A stretch of DNA of 64,000 bases from Paracentrotus lividus (lineage: Eukaryota > Echinodermata > Echinoidea > Camarodonta > Echinidae): contig CALNVZ010003432.1 of assembly GCA_940671915.1 (NCBI GenBank), positions 10,229,249-10,293,248 of the forward strand, read 5' to 3'. The notes beneath the pieces were generated by a model. It had not been told where the DNA came from. It was given only the letters and a program-made list of their open reading frames with translations, and searched no databases. Below, piece by piece: positions 50,101-61,645 of the stretch; within the stretch, counting starts at the first letter, position 1; each line of letters opens with the position of its first letter. The translations under genes were made by a program, and so were the position numbers.

Positions 50101-50903
50101 ATTCTCCGTCTTGAACCATCGACCCTCCCATCAGCCGAACTACTGTAACAGGAGCATAAATGAATTTGTGTTCAGAAAGTACATCATGGACAAATTTGAA
50201 TACATATCCAATTCCTACATATCAAGATTCTTATTGTTTGATGATCAAAATTAGATTTGATAGAGGCATAACTCATGATTTGCATAATAAAAGTAAAGGT
50301 AAAGCCTCATAGGTTTTATATATCACATCTGATATTATGGATACCGTAGTTAATTGAATGAAATATAATTGAAAACTGTCACACTGAGCAGGAATTAGGC
50401 TGTATACTGTGTGTTCATACAACCTTGTCCTTTCCCACTCTTTCAACATGATGAGACGTGGAAAATGTAAAAACACCAGGAATGTATCAACAACCTACGA
50501 TCAATAAACGGGCATTGTCCTATATTTACAATGGATTAAAGTAAAGAAAAGTAAGTAAAGTAAAGTTGAACTGTCAGCTGAAGTTTAGGCAGACAATTAT
50601 GAAGAACATTTTGAAAAATCCTATTTTCTTCCTATGATGACCTCTTCAAGTGATCGTGATATCCCGATGGATCCTATTTTCTTTGCTATTTTTTTCATAA
50701 TAAATGTAAAGTGGCCTGTAATTGATTCCCACGGACCCTGTAGCTCTGTGAGGGTGCTTATATCCTGCAAGATCTGCTGACGTCTGCTTCATCTTAAGAT
50801 CCCTGAGCAATGCATCCTTCAGTCTGGTCACTACCTTTGCCGATGTGATTCCCATAGGCTTCCTCACTGCGAACAGACCATTCAATCGGGACAGTGGTTC
50901 CAT
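44140..50903 (-). CDS. TRUB1: TruB-family tRNA pseudouridine synthase (TRUB1-like)
   Basis: Exons in transcript order: 50903 to about 50795, 50142-49989, 49333-49252, 48203-48131, 47227-47088, 46020-45967 and 44294-44140. All junctions after exon 1 keep phase; the total is about 255 residues against 349 in human. TruB enzymes isomerise U55 of tRNA, and human TRUB1 also modifies mRNAs. Signatures are [19 protein letters not shown], the catalytic loop [20 protein letters not shown] with its essential Asp, [50 protein letters not shown] and [10 protein letters not shown]. The long vertebrate N-terminal extension is absent. The exon 1 donor is uncertain: AC|GTCAGC near 50795 and GG|GTCCGT near 50742 both keep frame, so N-terminal length may differ by about 18 residues. 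Introns carry many MITEs and a duplicated piece of exon 2. Confidence 0.92.
45095..45590. mobile_element. TTAA-flanked long foldback element (piggyBac-like MITE), copy 2
   Basis: TTAA at 45091-45094 and 45591-45594. Ends AGGGGAAGTTCACCCTGGAA and its complement are nearly perfect, and arms of about 170 bp pair inward, including GTGACGTCACGTGCGAGCAG against CTGCTCGCACGTGACGTCAC. Non-coding, in a TRUB1 intron. Confidence 0.85.
45613..45766. mobile_element. Mariner-like MITE, copy 3
   Basis: CAGTCTACTCCTAATATAG after TA, ending GAGTTGACTG before TA. 154 bp, only 22 bp from the foldback element on its left. In a TRUB1 intron. Confidence 0.65.
46226..46335. repeat. Pyrimidine minisatellite
   Basis: CTTTCTTTTTCTTCTCCATA followed by ATTCTTACC, about 29 bp, is repeated almost three times and ends in a C run. 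In a TRUB1 intron. Confidence 0.75.
46483..46575. mobile_element. 93 bp hairpin element with a perfect 20 bp palindrome
   Basis: Ends TTAACCCGTTGGGGACTG and its imperfect complement (GTCTCCAACAGGTTAA). AGCCCGAATATATTCGGGCT at 46501-46520 is a perfect palindrome near the left end. Non-coding, in a TRUB1 intron. Confidence 0.7.
46618..47049. mobile_element. TA-flanked MITE with CG-rich CGCGAA ends
   Basis: Left end CTGTATAAGTGGTTTCTTTC then GCGGG; right end GCGAAAAAAAAAACACCTAT then ACAG; TA lies on both sides. Inside, CGCGAATTTAACATCGCGCG-like strings occur near both ends (about 46667-46700 and 46968-46988). A related left-end fragment is at about 48250 (CTGTATAAGTGGTTATTTTC). Non-coding. Confidence 0.75.
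47789..48105. mobile_element. 317 bp foldback element, GGCCCG family, copy 2
   Basis: The left end GGGCCCGTATTCACAAAGGT continues into CTAAAGTAAGCC; the right end GGCTTAACTTTAGGACACCT continues into TCGTGAATATAGACC. It shares terminal bases with the 43479 element, but the interior differs. Non-coding, in a TRUB1 intron. Confidence 0.75.
48370..48894. mobile_element. Mariner-like MITE ends 525 bp apart
   Basis: Left end CAGTCCACTCCCATTACAAC after TA; right end AATAGGAGTGGACTG before TA. Other copies are 154-179 bp, so this copy either holds an insertion of about 350 bp or consists of ends from two insertions. Confidence 0.55.
49806..49890 (-). pseudogene. Duplicated 3' part of TRUB1 exon 2 with a splice donor
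   Basis: The minus strand reads ATTGGGTGTGGGAGAGACAC and encodes [18 protein letters not shown], then AAG|GTAAAG. The real exon encodes [18 protein letters not shown] before its donor at 49989. The copy lies about 165 bp downstream in the transcript, keeps the frame and a plausible donor, but loses homology before the catalytic segment and shows no clear acceptor. Confidence 0.7.
49890..49975. repeat. GACCAAATGG short repeats
   Basis: Several spaced copies of GACCAAATGG and variants (GACAAATGGG, AACCAAATGG, GACCAAACAG) between the exon fragment and the real TRUB1 exon 2. A similar cluster lies at 60985-61055. Confidence 0.65.
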
Positions 50904-53847
50904 AATCCTACAGTTTTCTGTCAAACATAAGCAAGTAGAACTGTTAAAAATATTAGAGATCAATAGTTATTCCCGAGTTCTTCCGCCTTTCTGCCAGCCA
51001 CACAGTTAGTTGGATGGTAAGATATGTTAGTATATATTAAAGTGCCCAAGGTTTGCACAAAATATTCTGCGCCTAGATTGCTGGTCAGAGAGCCGTTTGC
51101 TCCTACTTCCTAGTCTCAATTTGACCGACTGTTCCGACATTTTCTCAAAATTTCATTCAAAATTATACATATATTGAATAATAAGAGTGCATCATTTAAC
51201 AAATTTGTTACATATAATTTTGGTTACAGTAACTCAAGTAGAGATTTAAACCCAAGATTGATGACAGTTCTTACTTAAGTTGAATCTACTGAATAATATT
51301 TCTAATTGTTTAATTGAAAAATTAATCATAAATACCAGCAATAATAAGCTTTATTTAGCTCCCCCATTCATTCAAACAATTGACAAAAAAATACATTAGA
51401 GAAAATAACGATATGATCTTTAATTTACTCTGGGGTCCATGCACGGCGGAATACTACGATTTTCAGTCTCTTATTTTGTGAGCATTCAGTGTTTAACCAA
51501 TGCAATCCCAAAATAGTGACTGAATCCTTCGGTCTAGTCTACCACTGAAATCCCGTCGGCTTTTGATCGTGAATATTACCGTCTCAATTTAACTGTATTG
51601 ATATCAATGAACTGAAAGCAAATGCAGATAATGCAAATGTATGAATTACATCTTAGAAATACTCTGCTCCTTTTGAATGTACTTTTCAAACAAGTTTTGC
51701 TCACCCTCTTCGACGTTCTGCTGATGTTATGTAATCTTGAAGTCATTCTCTAGCGCTATATGCAGATCCAACGAGCGCCGTAAAACGTGCGCGCGCCCAC
51801 AAAGGGGAAATCCCTTTTCTTTGGATAGTCCTTTGATGTTGCCGATCCTTTGCTTTGATTGAGCTTGGAGGAAGAATGCCGTGCCGGATGCCGTGACCTC
51901 AACCACGGTCCAGTAATCACTTCGTCACTTAAAAATTGAAGACATGAAGCTAATGGATTTGAACAAAATAAATGTCTATGTAGGCCTATATCACTAAACA
52001 AAATAAACCGAAAGGAGAGCGAAAGCTGAAATTATAAGCATTTTGTTGTAATCCTCGTGAACATTATTTGGTCAAGCCAGTAATGCGAGCGCGAAGCGCG
52101 AGCGAAAAACTACGACCTGACTTTATTTTCTTCCTTATTTTTTTCCTTCTGTTTATCTACTTTTCTTCTTATTTCTTTCTTCTTTTTCCCCGTTTTCTTC
52201 TTCTCTCCTTTTCTTTCCCCTTCTTTTTCTCATTTTTTCTCCTCTTTAATTCGGGCCTCTTTGTTTTTGTTTTTTTAGGGGGGCCGTGGCCCCTTCGGCC
52301 CCTTGGATCCCTAATGAAGATCGGGCCGGGATTGCGACCCGTGCGCTTTTACCCATCCCGTAATTCGATGATGATGATAATGATGGTGAATAACTATCGT
52401 CATCATATTAGAGTGCGTATTGTAAAAAAAGAAAGAAAAGTAAACCATTTTTAGAGGGACCCTGTTATGAGCTCATCTGTTTTTGTATTTTTTATGTAAC
52501 ATATAATTGAAGACAACCTATTCACCTTTGCACTGATATCTTTCTTGAATTATAAATGTAACGCATAGGCGAGCAACTTGCACATGAGGGTGACAGGTAC
52601 AGAATCCAATTTTTGAGAAAATGATTCAAGACTGAGTAAATGCTGTCACTGCTGTCCCATAGCATTGAATAGGATACGTGTTATGATATGTGACACCAGT
52701 GAAAGCTTACAGTCTTCCACCCTTTTGCCCAAAAACTTTCAGAAATAGATTTTGTACCTGTTAAGTTCATTTGCAATTCACTCGGCCATGTGTTACATCT
52801 ATATGGATATCATTGTATTAATCAATTATTAGATGATCTGGAAATATAGCCCATTTAAAAATGGACGACTTTTTTAAATCGATACTCACTGTATTTTGCT
52901 ATTAATTGGCTCAGTATATATAGGTATAATACTCTTCTTGTCAATTCATATTATTTTTTTCCTTATATGCAACTGATGTTATTAAGTCAAAGCTATATAT
53001 AGATCGTCTTTCCTCTAGACTTTCCCTCGACTATAATGTTCATAATTATTATTTCTCTGACATCTAATTCCTATATTTTTTAGCAAGAAGATTTTTTTTC
53101 AAGTTTTGTCTGTTTGGAGAAAGTTCACCATTCTGCCCTGGAGAAGGTCCGATCTCCCCCACCCACCACCAGCATCTCCTCTCCTCCCGCCCCCGCTGAT
53201 CCTCCGCCCTGCATATGATCGTCCGCCTTGTCGATTTAAAGGGCGCGCGCAATTGTGTTGTTTACATTTTGGCAGCTAACTAGGGTGGTACTTCCGGGTT
53301 GTCAGACGGAGTGTTTGGGCTGAGCTGACAACCTAAATTTATAACCTTGTCAAAAACTTGAATCGAAGTTTCAGGGAACAAGCCGAAAATCTACAATGGG
53401 ATCCGTTGCTCAAGTCATTAGCAAGTTAAAGACATATAGCGGATAAAAAGACGAGAGAAAGAGGTTGGCCTTTCAAACGAAACATCGGGATCAAGCAAAG
53501 AGAATCTTCGTTCAATGAATTGTGTTGCAGTTGTATTGTGAATGTTGTTATGCCACGTAAGCCTTATTTGGAATTTGGATAGCTAGACTGCGAAGCTCGC
53601 TGCCTACATACACAAGATGAATGGGAGGGATTGTCTAAGCTGAAGGCCGGGCGAACCCTCGACTCTGTAAATTAATATTTTAATCCCTGATTATCGGTAT
53701 TATCTGTCAACTGTACGCTCCCTGCAATAGATACAAATCATCAAGTAGTTGACAGGAAATATGAGTTATGTAATTTGATAAAAGTTAAGCCTCAAGATTT
53801 GGAATTTAATCTCCTCCATGTTGTAGACTTAAATTCTTGTTCCAAAT
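50904..53847. other. Divergent spacer between TRUB1 and RNF103
   Basis: Contains the presumed TRUB1 5' UTR and the RNF103 promoter with possible untranslated exon. ACTTCCGG at 53290-53297 is an ETS-type site near CG-rich sequence (53240-53300), typical of a housekeeping promoter. 52068-52345 looks like a dispersed-repeat remnant (GCGAGCGCGAAGCGCGAGCG, a pyrimidine tract, then GGGGCCGTGGCCCCTTCGGC). No other exon was recognised. Confidence 0.5.
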
Positions 53848-56800
53848 ATGGAGATGTTTGTGAAAAAGATGATGTTCCTATTGGTGTATGCCATGCTGCT
53901 CTTCATGGTAGCCCGGATGTTGGAGTACATCGCTTGGTATGAGACGGGCTTGCTAATGATGAAGCTCGTTGATCCGGTTTCTCTGAGTGTCCAGAAGTTA
54001 AAAAGTCTCCTCGACGGCCGAGGGCTCGGCTACGAAGGAGTAGTCGACAAAGCAGAGCTGACCCAGCTTGTGGAGACATCCGGTAAGTGCGAAAGGCATC
54101 CTTAGAGATTTATGGCGCATCTCTTTCTTGTTAATGAGCTGCCTCAAGCTCGATTCATTTACTATTTACTTTTTATCTATTATTATTGAATGATGTAACT
54201 GTATAACCCGTAATCTGTATGATATTGTTTCTTTGTCATATTCTAGATAAATATATTTCATCATCTTGCATCATAATTATGATTTATGAAAAAATACTTG
54301 TGCGGATAAATTTCAGGCCTATTTCTTCCTCATATTCATGTTATATTTCATTTCTATTCTTCATTGTCGATACAAAATGTAGGTAATTATATAATCGTGT
54401 TTCTATTAATCCCGGCTAATAATAAAACTGAAATAGAATGAAATTATAGTATCTGCTCTTTTTGGGGGGGAGGGGGGGGGGGCATGAGGAGGGGGAACAA
54501 AGCTATCATGTACATGTATACCCAGTTTTGGGGTGTCCGGACAGGTTGGGTGTCCAAAATGATTAGAAATATTGTGGAAAACAAATATATGATAAATAAG
54601 CAGTATTCAACCTATATTTTTTGGCTTAATCCTGAGACAAAAAAAAAAAGCAGGCTTAATTTTTTATAATTGTCCAGACACCCAACCCCTAGGTCATATA
54701 GCTATTGATGTAAGTATACATTATCAATGTTTGATTTACTATTCTATTTGTTGATTGATTGATTGATTGAACAGGTCAAGTTGTTGAAGGAGAGATGCTG
54801 ATGATGGAACAGGATGCTGCTGAAGTCGAGGAGGAAGAAACAACAACAACCAAATTCAGCAGCAAGACCCAGTTTTATGAGGAGGTTGAAGACAAGAAAG
54901 ATAGTATTTGGCTTGTACAGGTAATTTTTGTTTTCAATTTTATTGACCCAGTTTTTTTAACAAGAACATCAAAAATACTTCAGTAACAAGCCATTTTGTA
55001 AAAAAGAAAGAAAAAGGAGTATGTTGTTGCAATGTGTCCATACAAAGCTTATAAAATTTTGACAGATATTGTAAAAACAAAATCTCCTGTGGAAAAAAAA
55101 AATGGTTCTATATGCTCCTGAAGATTATTTTTATGTGAGCATTATTTATATATGATAATCATTTCATTGATGTATAATTATGCATTCATAATCTGTAACA
55201 TACTACAAGTAGTATTGTTTTCAAATGGGCAAAAAGAAGTACCGTATATATATAATTATAAATGCCTCCTTCACTTTGGGAAATGATCATTCTAAACAGC
55301 ACTAAACATGCTGTCTCTGTTTTGAGTTTATATGAAAAAATTATGTGGAAAATTGTTTATTTGAATTGATTTCCCCTAGAACTCACATTGGTACAACAAA
55401 CAGTTAATTTCTCTGTTCTCTAATCTATATCTGCTGCTACTTTAACCGAGTTTTAATAAATCTACATTTTCCATATAGGTATTTAAAATACATTTCCTAG
55501 TTTAAAGGGAATGTGTAACTTTGTGGAGGCTCACCAACTTATAAGCTATGGGGCCCTACATGCTGTCAGTGCATAGGGACTTACATGAATAGTGATATGC
55601 GCTATTATATAAATAATGCATGCTCTACCATGCAACATACTAGATTATGTGCACGACAAATACTAAATTATCCCAAGGCCGCGTTGAAATAGATGTGCAC
55701 GAGGGATTTTTAGTATTTGGAGTTCACATAGTCAGTAATGTTGCATTAATAGAACATGCACTATTTGTTATAGTAAATAGACCCCTAAATCTTTAATCTT
55801 GCCTAATTTAGTTTTATCTTTGCCAAACTTTTGGTGCTAATTAAGCTATTTGACGTATATTGTTGCTCCGCGTATCCATTGCTGTTAACTTTTGTGCGCA
55901 CAATTTTTCTGTTATTACGCGCTAGCGCAACAAGGCAATCGATTTATTCACCATTCATTTAACACGGGATTTAAACCTTGCACTATAACAAAAAAACGTG
56001 AATGACACGTGACATCATTTCAACCAATCACAACTTTTAATATACTACCACTATTTACTATAAAATAATACCAGATTATTTTTTGTCCCTGCAGTGCTAT
56101 TTTTAGATACATGTACCAGTATGCTTATGAAATGGTGATATTCATTCATCAATATCTTATCTTGACAATTCAACAACCGATTGGCTTAAAAATTTCAGAC
56201 GTTTCCTGTTTGACATAAAGGTTTGCAATTATGATTACAGTTTTTGCTTGAAGAGTAATTTGTTTTTAAGATCCTAAATGAAATTAAACAATTTGGGTGA
56301 AACCTTGATTTTATCCCCTCTCAGGTTATACCCAGGAACCATGGTCCACTAATTGGAAAAAAGGCTTGGTCAACGGTGGTGAAAAAGTTATCTAAGTTTG
56401 GCATACGGCACGGAACCTTTGATTGCTCAATAGACCCAAGGTAACAGTATGTCTCAATATTATTGAGTTTACAAAAATGTCTACAATGGCAGTGGAACAA
56501 GTGGAACCTTTCATAAAAAAATAATAAGTGATAAGCTGAAAACACTTTAACTCCATATAGTACCACTCCTTCTCGGAGCTATCTTCCAAAATTATGTATT
56601 TTAGACAAAAAGGAATAGTACAATACTGTAATTAAATATACTACAGGTATGGCATATTAAAAATGGGACTGGTGGTTATATGTGGTTTGAGTACAAAATG
56701 AAAGATATATGGTTTCAGTGCTAAATGGTCAGCAACCTACATGTATACATTTTTTTTTTGGGGGGGGGGGGCGGGTGAGGGTGGATTCCAACAAGTGATT

Positions 56801-59231
56801 CCGACAGTGGTATCAGACTAAAATGTGACCTTCCAAACATGCAGAATGTTTTATTTGACTTAATTAGCTTAACCGAGTCATACAACTACATGTCTAGAGT
56901 ACAAAGTACAAGTTCAGAGCCATTACATTAGTACTATTAATACATCCTTGCCTAAAGACCTTATTCTAGTGTCAAGTTTGCAAGTTTAATCTTTATTTGT
57001 ATATCAAGTTGGACTTTGGAAAGGTCGTTAGTGCTGCAGCTTTTTGTAATCAAATAATGCCCAATGGTCATCATTTTTTGTTTAAATGATAAAGTTGAAG
57101 GGCAAACTATCTCACTGTTATATAATGGGGTAACTGCTAGCTCTCCTGAAGGATTGCCTGTGAAATATAAATAATAGACATGACATGCCCCTTGTACAAA
57201 ATTGCCTCTGGCCCCATATTTTTCAAAAAGAGATTTACTTGCAGAGTTTAATCAATGTGATCTTTGTCATGCTTATCTTTCTGCAGAATTTGTGCTCAAA
57301 AGAACTGGAATCTGCCTCTGCTACTCCTCGCCATGCCTGAAGGTCATAGGCACAAAGGTCAGGTAACCATGACAACCTTCACATCTGCAGGAAAATCCCA
57401 GCAAATCATTAATTGGGTCTACTCTCAGCTCGCTCACAGAGTCCACACCAAGAGAGGCTTTGGTCAGGAATTTGATTGGGATAAACTCGATTCCAATCAG
57501 GAAGCATCAGTAAAAATGATCCTCTTCACCAAGAACCATGAACCACCTGTCTTTTTTTCGGCCCTGAATCTGAAGTATTCAGGCCGCGTCAAATTCATGT
57601 TCGTCAGCAATCCCAGAACTGTGTATGTAATGGACAATCAAGCTCAGAAATACCGGCTTCCATCGTATGTCGTTGTCACACCCGAAGGGAAGAAAATTTA
57701 TGGTGAAAATATTGGCGAGTACTACACATACAGTGCTCTCGATATCTATCTGCAGACTCTCTCACCAGAAGCAAACGATATCTTTATTCTAACGTTCATC
57801 AACGTAAATGCTATTTGTTTTATCGGTCTGTTTGTTATTCAAGGGGGCATAGCGAAAAGAATATGTCATCTTTTGTGGACGATCGGTAAATACAATATAA
57901 CTTTCTTATTGCTTTGGTTGCCCCTGCTAGGAATCGTCCAACTGCCTTTCCTTGCTTCTGTCCAAGATTATTCTTATAAGATGTTAAGACTATCTTCTCA
58001 AACATGGCTGATGGCCAAACTACGTCAAGACTGGATAATGTACGCCGGGCATTCTTATATCATCATTGGATCCTTTCTCCTCTACTGCGTCGGAGTGAAC
58101 TTGGTCTCGAAAAAGATACACACTCCGACAACCGAAGATGGCATGAACAGCGTCATGTGGTTGCGGGCGTCGCTGATGGACTTCCGCAGTTTGATGCTCC
58201 GCCCCTCGCCATCCTTCCGAAACGGTCTCCCTCGGCACGAGCATCGTGAAGAAGGGTTGGATCTACTGATAGAACAGATGGCTGTTCCAGATTTGTGGCT
58301 GCATCCTCTGATACCAGACAACTACATCAAGGATCTTTTGACCTGGCGATATAGCTGCGAGTGGCTTCAAAACCGCTCTTCGGGAAACGAAAATGACTCG
58401 TCTGATTCTGAAAAGGGTATCGCAGTTTGTAGGCATCATAAGAAGAAATGTACAGAACTGCGGGAGTATGTATTGAACTGTAGCTTGAATTGCAGATCTA
58501 GTGAGTCCCAACCCTGCCCTTATTCTGAAACAATGGAAAGAGAAGATTATTGTAACCATAAGGACAGAGGCAACGGGGAAGATCATTTGTTTGTGGTGAA
58601 GAGTCAAGATAAGCCATGTTGCACACAACCTGAATCTTTAAACCATTATGAATCAGATAATGCTAAAAAATTTCGGCCAGGCCCAACAGCCAAAGTACAA
58701 AAAGAAAATAGTATAGATAGATCAGAACCACAATTAGAAGATGAAGCACATACTTTGCTTCCAGAAAATACATTGCTGAAATCTCAATCTGAGGTTTACC
58801 ATGACAAATGTTCTTGTCAGGAAAAGCCAAATCATTCCTCAAGTGAAAAAGAAACAGAGTTAGAATGTCTTGGTGCTTTTGCAAAATCATGTGCAGATAA
58901 TGATAGTGGAAAAGGCGATTGCGTTGTAGCTTCTCGCAAAACATCCCCCAAAAAGTGCATGAAAGACTTGAAACCCAAACGGAGTCCAAGAACCAAGACC
59001 AGGTCTAGGCTTACTGACTCTTGGCCCGAAGGTATACTGTATGATGCACAGTGCGCCATCTGTATAGAAGTCTATACACATGGTGCAGAGTTGTGTGGGC
59101 TTCCTTGTGGGCACGCCTACCATCAACAGTGCATTGTTGCCTGGCTGAACAATGGCAACCATGTTTGCCCGATATGCAGGTGGCCAGCTTACAAGAAAAA
59201 GGGCTACAAATTGTCCAAGCACATGGAATAA
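53848..59231 (+). CDS. RNF103: RNF103-like (KF-1) membrane RING-H2 E3 ubiquitin ligase
   Basis: Exons 53848-54082, 54775-54920, 56325-56440 and 57287-59231 join in frame to give 813 residues (human 685). RNF103 is an ER-membrane ubiquitin ligase in ER-associated degradation. An N-terminal membrane segment (about 7-26) precedes EYIAWYETGLLMMKLVDPV, close to the human sequence. A thioredoxin-like region follows (SIWLVQVIPRNHG, KKLSKFGIRHGTFDCSIDPR), then three or four hydrophobic segments in exon 4 (FINVNAICFIGLFVIQGGI, FLLLWLPLLGIVQLPFLASV, YIIIGSFLLYCVGVNLV), VPDLWLHPLIPDNYIKDL, and a long hydrophilic Cys/Ser/Lys/Glu-rich linker that accounts for the extra length. The RING-H2 finger at about 754-797 (CAICIE, LPCGHAYHQQCIVAWL, CPICRWPAYKKK) has all eight zinc ligands. 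The first ATG was chosen because the membrane segment follows directly. Confidence 0.95.
55612..55765. mobile_element. Imperfect foldback element in RNF103 intron 2
   Basis: Arms of about 60 bp: ATGCATGCTCTACCATGCAA onward, against a right arm ending GTTGCATTAATAGAACATGC. They also pair through ACTAGATTATGTGCACGACA and CAAATACTAAATTATCCC with interruptions. Non-coding and diverged. Confidence 0.65.
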
Positions 59232-61215
59232 AGTTAAATATAAATGTTTAACATTCTGCCGCAAAATCGTATTGGCTGGCTGTTCGTGCGATTAAGAGAA
59301 ATGAATATTCCTATAAGAAACATGTTGAAAATATCAAGTGGAATTGAAAACATTTAAACACACATTTATTTTTTGTTCAGGTGACAAACATGAATAATTT
59401 TTAAAAGTAATCATTCTTGTAGCAATTAAAGCAAAAAATTCATTTTAGTTTACTTCAATGAAAAGAACAAATTAATGGAGTTCAATAATATGAATCATGT
59501 AATTATGCTAGTTAGCAACATCCAAATTGGTTGGACATATGAAAATTAATATTCTAGACTTGTCGATGTCAATCATATGAATTGTATTGCTTTATTGCCT
59601 ATCAATATACCATGTTTATAGAAAAGATCCTCAATGAATATGATCAGCATTTCCAGAATCATGAACTGGAATGATTTATTTTAATAGTAAAACTATAACC
59701 ATTTGTAATCTTCTTTGGGGGGGGGGAGGACAGGTTTTAAGTTTGATATAAACTTAAACTTATAGATTACAATTTGATTTGTACTCGGTGTGGTAAGGGT
59801 TTTTTTTCGCCAATATGAAATTAAAAATGAAATCTTCCCCATACTACATGTATCTTGACTTTGAGATGTTTGCTCAAATGTGCCACCAACAGCTATGTAA
59901 TTGGGCATTACTGTGACTTGTGTTATATCTACATTTGCGCTCTATCATTGAATTGTGGTAGCACTGTATGGAGTCTTACACATGCAAAGTACAGACAACA
60001 TGATAAACTTTCATTACACCATTGAAATAAGATGTACAGATTCGTCACATCTGATTAGGTGTTAGAAAGCCAATACTACTTGTAATGATTGAGGGAAACT
60101 TTTTTAAAACTGTCCTGACAGATATGATACATGTGTTACTAATATAAACTTCTAGAGGTGTATAGGAGTTTGATGTGAATTGAAAATCAATAGCTGGATG
60201 TGAAATGTAATGGCTTTGTGTTGTTTTTATTTACATGACTGAGTGGAGGGTATTATGTGAAGTTTTTGTTATACATTGTACATTGTATCGGCTTTGCGAA
60301 TTATTTGCGCTTTACTTTGTTTGCATTCCTCATAGGCTGGTCTTTGTAATATGCATTCTATTGTATTTGATATACAATGTATATGCTTTTTTTCTTTGCA
60401 AAATTAGAGCATAACAGACGGTGATAGAAAAGGAAAATGGAAGGTGAAACATTGTATGAACGACAAATGCCAACTAGCAATAAATGCACGGCAATTAAAG
60501 ACGAGGCTGTCTGTGAATTACTGTGTGGTTAACATTGTACACTCACTTCATTTCATTAAATATGTGTTCGTACCAGTTAAAATGATAGCCATTTAGTCTA
60601 ATTCCCAGTTGGTCCAATAGATTATCGAAGTGTGATGTCATAAAAAAATAATCTTTAGCATTTCATAATTTTGAATATTTTATCCTGGTAGAGCATTTAA
60701 TGAAAAATTTCCACTGTCAAAATTTTGTGATTCAGTTAGCATTATGAACCAGGCAAATAATACACCAATTTCAGTGGGGTCTAAATGTGGTCACATTTCT
60801 GGGCCCCTGTGAACAAGTTCCAATGAACTTTCGGCTGTGAATGATTTTCATTGCTGCATCCAGATATGATATCCCACAGATGTATTACAAAAAAAAAAAA
60901 TCTTGATGTCATCACACCGGTACTCTTAAAAAAAAATTCACTAATGACATGTACCCTCATAAGACCAGATGAGTCTAAAATTTGAATATTGGAGATTAGA
61001 CAAAATGCCCATTACTAGACCAAATGCCCATTACACCAAATGGGTAGCCATCTGACTGGTCATTAAAAAAAAAATACACAAAACAAGCGATACCAGTCAG
61101 AAAGCTTCTAGACCAAACATATATAACGAAGGAAGTCTATTCTTATGTACATGAATGTGTATGTATTTATGTCCATGTCTGTGCTCATACAACTTTCACA
61201 ATTCATTTACAAGTA
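59232..61215. other. RNF103 3' UTR and flank
   Basis: AT-rich sequence with no further exon. It includes a G run at about 59717-59726 and a GACCAAATGCCCATTA-type short repeat at 60985-61055. The RNF103 3' UTR end was not identified. Confidence 0.6.
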
Positions 61216-61394
61216 CAGTCCAATCCCACTATAGCAGGTGATTGAGACCAAGCCATTTACCTTATTATGACAAAATGTTGTCATACTGAACATGATATAG
61301 GTACTATATAAACTTGTGCTCATTTTTTAAATTGGGAATTTGAGAATCGCCTTGTTTCAACAAGATCCATGCTTGTTATAATGGGAGTGGACTG
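61216..61394. mobile_element. Mariner-like MITE, copy 4
   Basis: TA|CAGTCCAATCCCACTATA at the left and TATAATGGGAGTGGACTG|TA at the right. 179 bp and non-coding; the best-preserved pair of ends of this family in the window. Confidence 0.8.
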
Positions 61395-61414
61395 TATAAC
61401 ATGAGTAACCAGAA

Positions 61415-61645
61415 TAATGCTACAGTCACACAGACACTTACGTTTAGTTACGTATTTGATATTTTATCCATCTTTCATCTTCTATTCTATCATTTCTTAT
61501 GTATTTCTTTGTTTTATTGGATGAACGAAATTATCACTGTTTCCACTGATGGGAAGGCATCCGTGGGGATCCGCAAAAAAAGAAAATAATTTTTGGACGC
61601 AACCGGACGTAACTCAACGTAAGTGTCTGTGTGACGGCAGCATTA
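61415..61645. mobile_element. 231 bp MITE with 35 bp ends, TGCTNCNGTCACACAG family
   Basis: Left end TAATGCTACAGTCACACAGA then CACTTACGTTTAGTTACG; right end CGTAACTCAACGTAAGTGTC then TGTGTGACGGCAGCATTA. The arms match except for about three bases. TAA outside both ends may be a 3 bp target duplication. It starts 21 bp after the preceding MITE. Confidence 0.8.

Noticed and set aside
51756..52001. 81-codon minus-strand frame upstream of TRUB1
   Set aside because: Could be an upstream exon, but it shares no recognisable TRUB1 or transit-peptide pattern and no in-phase junction to 50903 could be shown.
52068..52454. 128-codon frame with a Phe/Leu-rich middle
   Set aside because: The hydrophobic stretch is a TTTCTT pyrimidine tract and the flanks are dispersed-repeat-like.
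58887..59264. Long minus-strand frames inside RNF103 exon 4
   Set aside because: Shadows of the real coding exon; the plus frame carries the RING and membrane segments.
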